A DNA stretch of 12,013 nt from an uncultured Erysipelotrichaceae bacterium (GTDB taxonomy: Bacteria; Bacillota_I; Bacilli_A; Erysipelotrichales; Erysipelotrichaceae). Each line of letters starts with the position of its first letter. Within the stretch, counting starts at the first letter, position 1. The stretch lies in assembly GCA_934692455.1 (NCBI GenBank), contig CAKUTY010000030.1, forward strand, positions 1 through 12,013, written 5' to 3'. The notes under the pieces were generated by a model. It was not told the DNA's origin. It made no database searches and saw nothing but the letters and a program-made list of their open reading frames with translations. Made by a program: the position numbers and the translations under genes. This document shows positions 6,695 through 12,013 of the stretch, in pieces.

Positions 6695-6717
6695 CAAAAA
6701 AGCCCAAATGGGCTTTT
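6695..6717. terminator. Bidirectional terminator between trxB and efp
   Basis: An 8-bp perfect stem, AAAAGCCC/GGGCTTTT (6698-6705 with 6710-6717), has a 4-nt loop. A-rich sequence on the left (6695-6701) gives a U-tract for efp transcripts; the T run in the right arm serves trxB. Confidence 0.85.
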
Positions 6718-6719
6718 AA

Positions 6720-7277
6720 TTATGCTCTTGAAGAATATTTACCATCAATAGTAGAAACGATAATCTTTTCACCATTGTTGATAAACATTGGAACTTTAAC
6801 CTGTAAACCTGTTTCACATACTGCATTCTTTAATGCTGAAGTTGCAGTATCACCCTTAACAGCCAATTCACATTCAACTAATTCTAGGGCAACTTTATCA
6901 GGTAAAGAGATACCTAGGATTTCACCTTGGTAGTCCATAACACTTACTTCTAGATTTGGGGTTAAGAAGTTCATTTCCCAACTTAAATTATCCTTTGGAA
7001 GTTCGATTTGTTCATAAGTTTCATTGTCCATGAACACTAATGTCTCACCAGCATCATATAGGTATTGCATAGCCTTCTTATCAATAGTAGCCTCACCTAC
7101 CTTATCACCACCAATCAAGCTTAATTCCTTAACAACACCAGTCCTTGGTTCCTTAACCTTGATTTTAACTTTCATCTTGGCCATTGCAGTCTTATTTAAG
7201 GCAATGTCGATACATTGATAAAGTTGATTTTCCCAAGTAAAACATTGACCTGGTTTAATTTCTGTACAGTTAATCAT
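6720..7277 (-). CDS. efp: Translation elongation factor P, variant lacking the usual modified residue
   Basis: EF-P binds the ribosome beside the P-site tRNA and relieves stalling at polyproline. The 185 residues cover all three beta-barrel domains at normal length, with family hallmarks MQYLYDAGE, VFMDNETYEQ, LPDKVALELVE, VKGDTA, ETGLQVKVPMFINNGEKI and the terminal DGKYSSRA. Domain I is unusual. Aligned without gaps to the remembered B. subtilis EF-P, the tip loop that reads PGKG around modified Lys32 is TAMA here, with Met32. The start has AAAGGAG about 7 nt upstream. A promoter lies in the end of comGG, so efp can be expressed independently of the competence operon. Confidence 0.95.
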   Translation of the reverse strand: MINCTEIKPGQCFTWENQLYQCIDIALNKTAMAKMKVKIKVKEPRTGVVKELSLIGGDKVGEATIDKKAMQYLYDAGETLVFMDNETYEQIELPKDNLSWEMNFLTPNLEVSVMDYQGEILGISLPDKVALELVECELAVKGDTATSALKNAVCETGLQVKVPMFINNGEKIIVSTIDGKYSSRA

Positions 7278-7301
7278 ATATTCTCCTTTATTTCCTATGT
7301 A

Positions 7302-7330
7302 ATTTTAATATCATCTAACTTTATAGTCAA
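7302..7330 (-). promoter_or_regulatory. Promoter of efp, inside the 3' end of comGG
   Basis: TTGACT (7325-7330) and TAAAAT (7302-7307) are separated by 17 bp on the minus strand, each one base off consensus. The -35 lies within the last codons of comGG. Confidence 0.6.
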
Positions 7331-7670
7331 TTATCATTCTATCTTCTACATTTATTGAAAGATTAATTCCATTGCATTCTAGATAATAAAGATCACCGTT
7401 AGCTACAACATTAACTACCCCTTCACTAATTTCATAAGTTTCTAATGTTTCTTCATTACTTAAAATATATTTAGCATTATTAATCATTTCAGCTTCTGTC
7501 TTAAAATCATCATAGAAGTCATTCATATCAAAATAAACTGTATTAGCACAAATTAGATAATTAGTATAAATCATAATCATCTCTAGTGCCATCATCATAA
7601 TTATTAGAAAGCTCAGGGAGATGAAAGCTTTTTGCTGAGCCAATATTCTTTTCGTATTCCTTATTATCAT
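7311..7670 (-). CDS. comGG: Competence minor pseudopilin ComGG-like
   Basis: This is a 119-residue protein with a basic N-terminus (MIIRNTKRILAQQK), one hydrophobic helix at about 16-40 and a soluble remainder. This is the shape of a type IV pilin-like protein, and it is the last gene of a comG operon. Sequence alone would not identify it; the call rests on position (seventh gene) and topology. The usual Gly before the cleavage site is Ala (KA/FISLSF) and the +5 residue is Ser. The start at 7670 has AAGG about 10 nt upstream and overlaps comGF by 110 nt; a later start would cut the membrane helix. The gene is followed by efp after 33 nt without a terminator. Confidence 0.7.
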   Translation of the reverse strand: MIIRNTKRILAQQKAFISLSFLIIMMMALEMIMIYTNYLICANTVYFDMNDFYDDFKTEAEMINNAKYILSNEETLETYEISEGVVNVVANGDLYYLECNGINLSINVEDRMIIDYKVR

Positions 7671-8037
7671 TATTCACATACCTTAAATATAAACAACCAT
7701 TTTTAGTATAAAAAGAAGCTTCTTTAATATCGTTTAAATAAATTTGAGTACCAGGACTAAGTATCAACTTATCATTTATAAACCTTAGATTATAAGGACT
7801 ATCATGATAAGTAAAATTAAGTTCATATTCATTTATTTCTAAGTCATAGGCTATCAACAAGATTCTTCTTAAATCCATCATACTAAGTTCACTATTTACT
7901 AAATCATAGTCCATATTCACATTACCCAATAGTCTTACCATAGAAGTGCACAAGGGAAGTATTGATAGAGTTATTAATAGGGCAATCAGAAATCTTGTCT
8001 TAATAAAGCCCGCCGAATAAGATTTCATATTTTTCAT
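7561..8037 (-). CDS. comGF: Competence minor pseudopilin ComGF-like
   Basis: The protein has 158 residues, with a basic N-terminus, a pilin-like transition SAGFIKTR, a hydrophobic helix at about 16-37, and a domain in which LRFINDKLIL and CLYLRYVNNDNKEY resemble the beta-rich part of ComGF proteins. The +5 position after the putative Gly10/Phe11 site is Arg15, so processing by the prepilin peptidase ComC is uncertain, as for known ComGF proteins that lack a canonical site. It overlaps comGE by 38 nt and comGG by 110 nt. An alternative ATG three codons later (8028) is possible. Identified mainly by its place as sixth gene of the operon. Confidence 0.75.
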   Translation of the reverse strand: MKNMKSYSAGFIKTRFLIALLITLSILPLCTSMVRLLGNVNMDYDLVNSELSMMDLRRILLIAYDLEINEYELNFTYHDSPYNLRFINDKLILSPGTQIYLNDIKEASFYTKNGCLYLRYVNNDNKEYEKNIGSAKSFHLPELSNNYDDGTRDDYDLY

Positions 8038-8176
8038 TCAACTCTTCACTATATCTTTCATATCCATCATAATAATTATCAAATTGTTTAAATAAGCCAA
8101 TACATAGTATTGATAAGGAAGCTACAATTAGACAATTAATCAGGGCATCAACTAATAGAAAACCTTTATTATTCAT
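8000..8176 (-). CDS. comGE: Competence minor pseudopilin ComGE-like, very short
   Basis: This is a 58-residue pilin-like protein: MNNKG/FLLVDALI with a predicted prepilin cleavage after Gly5, a hydrophobic helix at 6-29 and a short polar tail rich in Tyr and Glu. The +5 residue is Asp10 where pilins usually have Glu. The start at 8176 is chosen because it places the cleavage motif at the N-terminus; the longer in-frame reading adds 21 residues with no signal logic. It overlaps comGD by 8 nt, has no strong ribosome binding site of its own, and is probably translated by coupling. It is shorter than typical ComGE (about 100 residues). Confidence 0.75.
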   Translation of the reverse strand: MNNKGFLLVDALINCLIVASLSILCIGLFKQFDNYYDGYERYSEELNEKYEILFGGLY

Positions 8177-8459
8177 AGGTAATATAGCCATTACCCAAAT
8201 GAACAATGGCTTTATGATTATCGAAATAGAAAGTACCACCCCTATTCACATGGCCATTTTCATTAAAATATAGTCCTTCTTCATACATGGTGTTTTCTCT
8301 ATTCCTTAATGCCCTGCTTTGAGCTACTAGGTATTTATTTAAAAAATCATAGTGTCCACTTTGTATACTAATATTTCTATTTAACGTTAGACACATACAC
8401 CCCATCGTAATAAGCATCACCAGTAACATATCTACCATCGTATTTCCTTTGTTATTCAT
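8169..8459 (-). CDS. comGD: Competence minor pseudopilin ComGD-like
   Basis: A 96-residue pilin-like protein starting MNNKG/NTMVDMLL. The prepilin motif has Asn at +1 and Asp at +5 in place of the usual Phe and Glu. The hydrophobic helix spans about 8-26. The C-terminal domain (GTFYFDNHKAIVHLGNGYITYE) resembles the GxIxF...I.l..G.G.v pattern of ComGD/GspH-like pseudopilins. The start at 8459 has GGAGG about 11 nt upstream; an in-frame GTG at 8477 contains that GGAGG and is rejected. It overlaps comGC by 8 nt and comGE by 8 nt. Confidence 0.82.
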   Translation of the reverse strand: MNNKGNTMVDMLLVMLITMGCMCLTLNRNISIQSGHYDFLNKYLVAQSRALRNRENTMYEEGLYFNENGHVNRGGTFYFDNHKAIVHLGNGYITYE

Positions 8460-8748
8460 GATAAGACTGTCCTCCACTTATATAGATATTCTTACCATTG
8501 GAACAAGATGTCTGTTCATCACTGATTAAACCAGCTGAGACTAAATCACCAACAGATGATGGGTATTGTCCATAGGTTAATTTGTATTGGACAATTGCTG
8601 AATCAACAACTCTTGTCAAAGCATCACAGGCGTTATTATCAACGCTATCGATTACTTTTGAGACATTGGGTATAGTAAGCAAAAACAATATCGCAATTAT
8701 CATTACTACTACAACCATTTCCAATAATGTAAAACCTTTTTTATTCAT
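8452..8748 (-). CDS. comGC: Major competence pseudopilin ComGC
   Basis: The main subunit of the competence pseudopilus used for DNA uptake. The 98-residue precursor has a textbook class III signal, MNKKG/FTLLEMVVVVMIIAIL: cleavage after Gly5, Phe at +1 (methylated in the family) and Glu at +5 (residue 10). The ComGC-type sequence continues with FLLTIPNVSKV and QYKLTYGQYPSS. Cys41 and Cys82 could form the stabilising disulfide known in ComGC. The ATG at 8748 is preceded by a strong AAAGGAG and lies 11 nt after the comGB stop, the only clear gap within the comG operon and consistent with high expression of the major subunit. Confidence 0.95.
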   Translation of the reverse strand: MNKKGFTLLEMVVVVMIIAILFLLTIPNVSKVIDSVDNNACDALTRVVDSAIVQYKLTYGQYPSSVGDLVSAGLISDEQTSCSNGKNIYISGGQSYHE

Positions 8749-8759
8749 AAGTTACTCCT

Positions 8760-9746
8760 TTAAAAGTTAGCCAACGCATTCATTGGTAAAAATAATATTT
8801 GATAAACAAAGATGATGACGATTCCGATCATACAATAAGTAACAAATTGGATAATACCAGCAGTTTTTTTCATCTTTGTCTTAATTTGTTTAGTACTTAA
8901 GTTTACATAGTCGTTTAATATCTTTGAGAAATCATTAGAATGAATCGCAATATTTATAAACTTACTCAAAGAATAATCATAATAAGCTTGTTTACTGGCT
9001 TGTTTTAAAGTTTCGCCTTCTAATAGTCTTTCATCCAAGTGATAGGCCAAGAATGCTGTTATAGGCTTATTGTGAAGACTTTTTAAGATATCAATTGATT
9101 CTTTACTCTTATAGCCATTGTTTAGACAAATGTTTAATAAACTTACAAATTCTACACAGAAGTACTTTTGAACAATACTATTAGGCAAATATTTACATAC
9201 AAGCACATAGAACAAGGTGATGTTTCTATTTCTAAAGAAATATAAAGCTAATGCCAACACCAGCACCAACAAGATATAAAAGATATAGATAATAATTCTT
9301 AAGATGATTCTAAATGCCCCTACATTCCCAAAATCTTCATTAAAGCTTTTAAGCATATTTAAGATAGTATCTAGTCCATAGGCATCAAAGATATATAAAG
9401 CACTTAATGATAAGAATAAAAGTATGAAGGGATAAAGAAATGAACCCATTAAACTTTTGGTATATTCCTTTTCTTTTTCAATGAAAGATAAAGATAGATT
9501 CAAACTATTACTAAAGGACATTTTCTTTGAAAGTGGAATAAGATAAACACCAATATTCTTAGGTACATAAATATCCATCACTTCTTCGACACTTACACCT
9601 ACATCCATTTTTTTGATAATTTCATCAATAATCTTTTCATTAGTTTTGTTTGTTAATAGTTCAAGACTATTTTTAAAAGATAGACCAGTCTTTAATAATT
9701 CATTCAAAAATACTAAATCTTCATATTTAAGCTTAGTAGATTCCAT
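8760..9746 (-). CDS. comGB: Competence pseudopilus platform protein ComGB (T2SSF family)
   Basis: This inner-membrane platform protein is thought to couple the ComGA ATPase to pseudopilus assembly. From the chosen start it has 328 residues: a cytoplasmic N-terminal helical domain (YEDLVFLNELLKTGLSFKNSLELL, the typical T2SSF opening), hydrophobic segments at about 103-123, 148-175 and 299-323, and a second T2SSF repeat in between (VSLLNICLNNGYKSKESIDIL). The start is ATG at 9746 with AAGAAGG about 6 nt upstream. An in-frame TTG ten codons earlier is rejected. It overlaps comGA by 14 nt. Confidence 0.93.
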   Translation of the reverse strand: MESTKLKYEDLVFLNELLKTGLSFKNSLELLTNKTNEKIIDEIIKKMDVGVSVEEVMDIYVPKNIGVYLIPLSKKMSFSNSLNLSLSFIEKEKEYTKSLMGSFLYPFILLFLSLSALYIFDAYGLDTILNMLKSFNEDFGNVGAFRIILRIIIYIFYILLVLVLALALYFFRNRNITLFYVLVCKYLPNSIVQKYFCVEFVSLLNICLNNGYKSKESIDILKSLHNKPITAFLAYHLDERLLEGETLKQASKQAYYDYSLSKFINIAIHSNDFSKILNDYVNLSTKQIKTKMKKTAGIIQFVTYCMIGIVIIFVYQILFLPMNALANF

Positions 9747-10689
9747 TTTCAATGCCTTCTTTAATTTGTTTATCAATACTTAAAAATGTATCTGAATGTT
9801 TCTTGAATCTACGATAATAATCGATTTCATCTTTGTCCATGATTTCATAAATAACTACCTTTTCACCAGACCTATTTATTATCATCTTTTGATGTACTAA
9901 ACATATAAGCATCTCATATAGGTATTCTTCACTAACACCTAAGTCAACCATTCTATCAATCGTAGAAGCTACACTTGAGGCATGAATAGTACTTAATACT
10001 AAATGTCCTGTATTAGCAGCTCTTAAAGCCATTTTAGCTGCCTTATCATCTCTTATTTCTCCTACCATGATGATGTCAGGATCATGTCTCATAATTTGTT
10101 TAATACCCGCTTCATAGTCAAAACCAATTCTTTCATTGATTTGTAACTGCACAAACTTGTCATTTACAACCTCTATTGGATCTTCAATAGTATAAATAAT
10201 TGACCCATCAACACTTTTTAGTAACGAATATAAAGTGGTTGTCTTACCAGAACCAGTGGCCCCAGAGAATAGGACTAGTCCATTATCCTCTTTTAATAAT
10301 CTTTTAAAGTATTCATTTTGACTCTTTAATTTAGATAACTTATCAGCCTCAACCTTAAGATTAGAATTCAGTATTCTAAGCACCCCATTTGTGGCATTAT
10401 AAGTGTTTATTACCGCAAATCTAAGAGATAATATATTATCCCCATGTAAGACTTCAAACTGCCCTGTTTGAGGGTTTAATGAGCCTAAATCAACGTTTGA
10501 ACGATACTGTAGGTATCTTATTAATTTATCATCACCCGCCTTACTTTTAACTCTACGCATCGTATTGTTGATTCTCATCGATATATCAGTTTGTTCATAC
10601 TTTTGAGCAAAATGAATATCACTGGCATTGTTTTTGACTGCCAAACTTAAAATCGCATTCAATCTTTTTTCAATATCTATATTTTCCAT
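9733..10689 (-). CDS. comGA: Competence pseudopilus assembly ATPase ComGA (GspE/PilB family)
   Basis: A cytoplasmic secretion-type ATPase powering pseudopilus assembly for transformation. The 318 residues contain the N-terminal ASDIHF segment (22-27), Walker A GATGSGKT (143-150), Asp box (YTIEDPIE, about 166-173), Walker B with flanks DPDIIMVGEIRD (203-214) and His box (TGHLVLSTIHA, 227-237). The zinc-binding tetracysteine domain of many GspE proteins is absent. The start at 10689 is chosen because the distance to SDIH then matches other ComGA proteins; ATG at 10707 adds six residues and cannot be excluded. The first gene of comG, it lies just past a terminator-like hairpin, with little room for a promoter. 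Confidence 0.93.
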   Translation of the reverse strand: MENIDIEKRLNAILSLAVKNNASDIHFAQKYEQTDISMRINNTMRRVKSKAGDDKLIRYLQYRSNVDLGSLNPQTGQFEVLHGDNILSLRFAVINTYNATNGVLRILNSNLKVEADKLSKLKSQNEYFKRLLKEDNGLVLFSGATGSGKTTTLYSLLKSVDGSIIYTIEDPIEVVNDKFVQLQINERIGFDYEAGIKQIMRHDPDIIMVGEIRDDKAAKMALRAANTGHLVLSTIHASSVASTIDRMVDLGVSEEYLYEMLICLVHQKMIINRSGEKVVIYEIMDKDEIDYYRRFKKHSDTFLSIDKQIKEGIENGIY

Positions 10690-10707
10690 ACACTTCTTTA
10701 TTGTCAT

Positions 10708-10741
10708 GAAAAATAAAAATTCCTACACTAAGTAGGAATTA
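10708..10741 (-). terminator. Terminator-like hairpin between the hydrolase gene and comGA
   Basis: A 9-bp perfect stem (AATTCCTAC/GTAGGAATT, 10719-10727 with 10733-10741) has a 5-nt loop and is followed on the minus strand by TTTTTATTTTT. It contains the hydrolase stop codon. Its U-tract ends only about 1-20 nt before the possible comGA starts. Confidence 0.75.
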
Positions 10742-11325
10742 TTTTCAATTTCGTATTCTAAATCACTAATTTCATCATGCCCTGGATAGACAATCAAAGA
10801 AGGATTTAAACCCTTTAACAATCTTAGTGAACTTTTCATTTCGCTAATATCGCCACCTTCTAAGTCACACCTTCCACATGCTAATTTGAATAAGGTATCA
10901 CCCGTAAAGATACAATCATCAAATAAGTAACATACAGAACCCTTTGAATGGCCTGGTGTAAACAACACCTCAAAGTTAAATGGACCAATCTTATATTTAG
11001 TTTCCTTAAGTTTAACTAAAGGAACACTGATAGTAGGTACAGCTTGTAGGCCAAAGACCCTTCCCCAACCCTTATTCTTAGTCATCTCAATATCAGCTTC
11101 ATGAATATAGATAGGTACTTTAAACATCTTATATAAGTCATCACATGCCTTGATATGATCGAAGTGACCATGAGTTAATAAGACAGCCAATAATTCCTTA
11201 CCATTAAGATAGGGTAATAATTTTTCTACCTTACAAGAAGGATCAACAACGATAATCTTATTATCAATTTCTAAGATGTAGGTATTTGTCTGGAAAATAC
11301 CACAAACTAATCTTGTTACTTCCAT
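10723..11325 (-). CDS. Metallo-beta-lactamase-fold hydrolase, glyoxalase II-like (YqgX type)
   Basis: A cytoplasmic two-metal hydrolase of 200 residues; relatives are annotated as hydroxyacylglutathione-hydrolase-like proteins, but the true substrate is not known. The metal ligands are all visible: THGHFDH (His52, His54, Asp56, His57), PGHSKGS (His126), TGDTLF (Asp143) and PGHDE (His183). The opening (TRLVCGIFQTNTYIL) is typical of this subgroup, which lacks the C-terminal domain of true glyoxalase II. The ATG at 11325 has no adjacent Shine-Dalgarno; AAGGAG lies about 32 nt upstream on the other side of a hairpin. The gene is bounded by hairpins at both ends, between rpmG and comGA. Confidence 0.92.
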   Translation of the reverse strand: MEVTRLVCGIFQTNTYILEIDNKIIVVDPSCKVEKLLPYLNGKELLAVLLTHGHFDHIKACDDLYKMFKVPIYIHEADIEMTKNKGWGRVFGLQAVPTISVPLVKLKETKYKIGPFNFEVLFTPGHSKGSVCYLFDDCIFTGDTLFKLACGRCDLEGGDISEMKSSLRLLKGLNPSLIVYPGHDEISDLEYEIENNSYLV

Positions 11326-11330
11326 ATATT

Positions 11331-11357
11331 AAAAAAATAAGCAGTAGCTTATTTTTT
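11331..11357 (-). terminator. Hairpin after rpmG, terminator and/or initiation element for the hydrolase
   Basis: An 11-bp stem (AAAAAATAAGC/GCTTATTTTTT, 11332-11342 with 11347-11357) has a 4-nt loop, and the minus-strand 3' arm itself is T-rich. The rpmG stop codon is in the 5' arm. AAGGAG (11358-11363) directly abuts the stem on one side and the hydrolase ATG is 6 nt beyond the stem on the other. Confidence 0.7.
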
Positions 11358-11501
11358 CTCCTTATGAACAGTCATTTTGTTACATCTAGGGCAATACTTT
11401 TTGATTTCCATCTTATCTGGATGCTTCTTCTTATTTCTATCGCCGATGTAATTTTCTTCACCACATTCTGTACATTTGAATGTTATAAACTCTCTAGGCA
11501 T
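11349..11501 (-). CDS. rpmG: 50S ribosomal protein L33 (bL33), zinc-binding form
   Basis: A 50-residue ribosomal protein: MPREFITFKCTECGEENYI, then a basic stretch, then YCPRCNKMTVHKEKK. Length and sequence are typical of bL33. Both CxxC pairs are present (Cys10/Cys13 and Cys37/Cys40), so this is the zinc-containing C+ form; many Firmicutes also carry a Cys-free paralogue for zinc shortage, which is not in this window. The ATG at 11501 is preceded by GGGAGG at 11510-11515. It has its own promoter after the antitoxin-like gene and a hairpin at its end. Confidence 0.96.
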   Translation of the reverse strand: MPREFITFKCTECGEENYIGDRNKKKHPDKMEIKKYCPRCNKMTVHKEKK

Positions 11502-11523
11502 TTCTAAAACCTCCCGTTAACGC

Positions 11524-11551
11524 TTTATAATGATAACATAGAATTTGTCTA
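11524..11551 (-). promoter_or_regulatory. Promoter of rpmG
   Basis: TAGACA (11546-11551) and TATAAA (11524-11529) with 16 bp spacing on the minus strand. The leader would be about 15-20 nt and carries GGGAGG. The palindrome CGTTAACG (11515-11522) lies in it. Confidence 0.5.
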
Positions 11552-11557
11552 ATAATC

Positions 11558-11572
11558 AATAATTAAATTATT
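11558..11572. repeat. AT-only palindrome at the end of the antitoxin-like gene
   Basis: AATAATT-A-AATTATT is a perfect 7+1+7 inverted repeat overlapping the stop codon of the small gene and lying 6 bp before the rpmG -35. It is too weak for a terminator; an operator is possible but unsupported. Confidence 0.4.
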
Positions 11573-11699
11573 CATCGTTTTTAAGATCTTCAAATAATTC
11601 ATCTAGATTAGTATAACGTTTTGCGTTAGTGTCTCTAGCGATTCTTTCTGCTTCCAACATCGCTTCGATGGTTTCTTTATTTGGAATTTCTTCTTTCAT
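11568..11699 (-). CDS. RelB/DinJ-type antitoxin C-terminal half, without a DNA-binding domain
   Basis: A 43-codon gene not matched to any neighbour. The peptide MKEEIPNKETIEAMLEAERI followed by ARDTNAKRYTNLDELFEDLK closely resembles, from memory, the C-terminal half of RelB/DinJ antitoxins (PNAETIEA...EAERIA.DP..K.Y.DLDELF.EL), the part that wraps the RelE/YafQ toxin. The N-terminal ribbon-helix-helix domain (about 45 residues) is missing; in-frame sequence upstream meets a stop within about 11 codons and is occupied by ruvB in another frame. The ATG comes one base after the ruvB stop, with GGAG about 11-13 nt upstream inside ruvB, so it looks translated. No toxin gene follows. It may be a decayed remnant or a stand-alone toxin-neutralising peptide. 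Confidence 0.7.
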   Translation of the reverse strand: MKEEIPNKETIEAMLEAERIARDTNAKRYTNLDELFEDLKNDE

Positions 11700-11700
11700 C

Positions 11701-12013
11701 TTAGAACAAACTCTCCTCACTACTTATCTTTAAATGCTTATAGGCAAGAGGAGTTACTTCTCTACCTCTAGAAGTTCTATTTATAAAACCTATTTGAAGA
11801 AGATATGGTTCATAAACATCTTCAATAGTTATAGCTTCTTCACCAATTGCTGATGCGATAGCCTCAAGCCCTACAGGACCACCATGATATCTTTCAATAA
11901 TACCTCTTAGATATCTGATATCAACATCATCAAGTCCAATTGAGTCAATCTTTAAGCGATCCAAAGAACTTTGAGTAATGTCAAAGTCAATTAGACCATT
12001 ATTTAATACTTGT
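11701..12013 (-). CDS. ruvB: Holliday junction branch migration helicase RuvB, C-terminal part
   Basis: The last 103 residues of RuvB, running off the right edge of the window. RuvB is the hexameric AAA+ motor that drives branch migration with RuvA. What is visible is the end of the AAA+ lid (LDRLKIDSIGLDDVDIRYL) and the winged-helix DNA-binding domain: RYHGGPVGLEAIASAIGEE, then EDVYEPYLLQIGFINRTSRG and REVTPLAYKHL, all strongly conserved in RuvB. The reading frame is open to the window end (it begins QVLNNGLIDFDI), so the gene is partial only because of the cut. The antitoxin-like gene starts one base after its stop. Confidence 0.97.
   Translation of the reverse strand, partial: QVLNNGLIDFDITQSSLDRLKIDSIGLDDVDIRYLRGIIERYHGGPVGLEAIASAIGEEAITIEDVYEPYLLQIGFINRTSRGREVTPLAYKHLKISSEESLF

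Noticed and set aside
8177..8239. N-terminal extension of comGE by 21 codons with an extra hydrophobic stretch
   Set aside because: It would bury the prepilin cleavage motif; the overlap with comGD explains the open frame.
10745..10762. TACGAAAT on the minus strand upstream of comGA, resembling a streptococcal competence (CIN) box
   Set aside because: Only 6 of 8 bases match TACGAATA, it lies in coding sequence, and it lacks the T-rich flank; a similar word also occurs within comGF, so chance is likely.
11286..11507. Plus-strand open frame of 73 codons antisense to rpmG
   Set aside because: It lies opposite rpmG and the hydrolase start, has no ribosome binding site logic, and the minus strand encodes a textbook L33 protein.
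11500..11567. Possible toxin gene partnering the antitoxin-like peptide
   Set aside because: The space holds only the rpmG promoter and leader; no RelE/YafQ-like frame is present on either strand nearby.
1..12013. CRISPR array, mobile element, tRNA or rRNA
   Set aside because: No spaced identical repeats, transposase-like frames, terminal inverted repeats or tRNA cloverleaf were seen in the window.

Overview
The window is AT-rich, compact, low-GC Gram-positive (Firmicutes-type) chromosome. The T-box leader, AAGGAG-type ribosome binding sites, a complete comGA-GG competence pseudopilus operon and a murG-murB-divIB wall/division cluster all support this. The EF-P variant and general gene style would fit an Erysipelotrichia-like lineage, but that placement is impression, not proof. 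Almost everything is on the minus strand; only trxB is on the plus strand. No phage, IS, CRISPR or tRNA/rRNA gene is visible.

Read in the direction of minus-strand transcription (right to left): (i) 11.3-12.0 kb holds the 3' end of ruvB, then a 43-codon gene resembling only the C-terminal (toxin-binding) half of a RelB/DinJ antitoxin, then rpmG (bL33) with its own promoter. (ii) 7.3-11.3 kb holds a YqgX-type metallo-beta-lactamase-fold hydrolase followed by the seven-gene comG operon (ATPase, platform protein, major pseudopilin, four minor pseudopilins), with overlaps growing to 110 nt at comGF/comGG. (iii) efp follows from a promoter inside the end of comGG. (iv) trxB (plus strand) converges on efp across a shared terminator and diverges from the next cluster. 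(v) 2.7-5.7 kb holds a small two-helix membrane protein, murG, murB and divIB/ftsQ, overlapped or tightly spaced. (vi) 0.16-2.7 kb holds a promoter, a T-box riboswitch (best specifier reading CGC, arginine) and a three-gene polar amino acid ABC importer (binding lipoprotein, permease, ATPase), closed by a terminator. (vii) The left edge holds the start of one more minus-strand membrane protein gene, with four 9-bp tandem repeats in its leader.

The window is mainly housekeeping. The items most worth a second look are the orphan antitoxin half after ruvB, a hairpin that appears to bring a distant Shine-Dalgarno sequence next to the hydrolase start codon, an EF-P with Met at the position normally modified, the promoter-poor rpmG/hydrolase/comGA junctions, the comGF/comGG dual-coding stretch, and a third competing hairpin in the T-box leader. 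I see no clear multi-gene system that is new as a whole.
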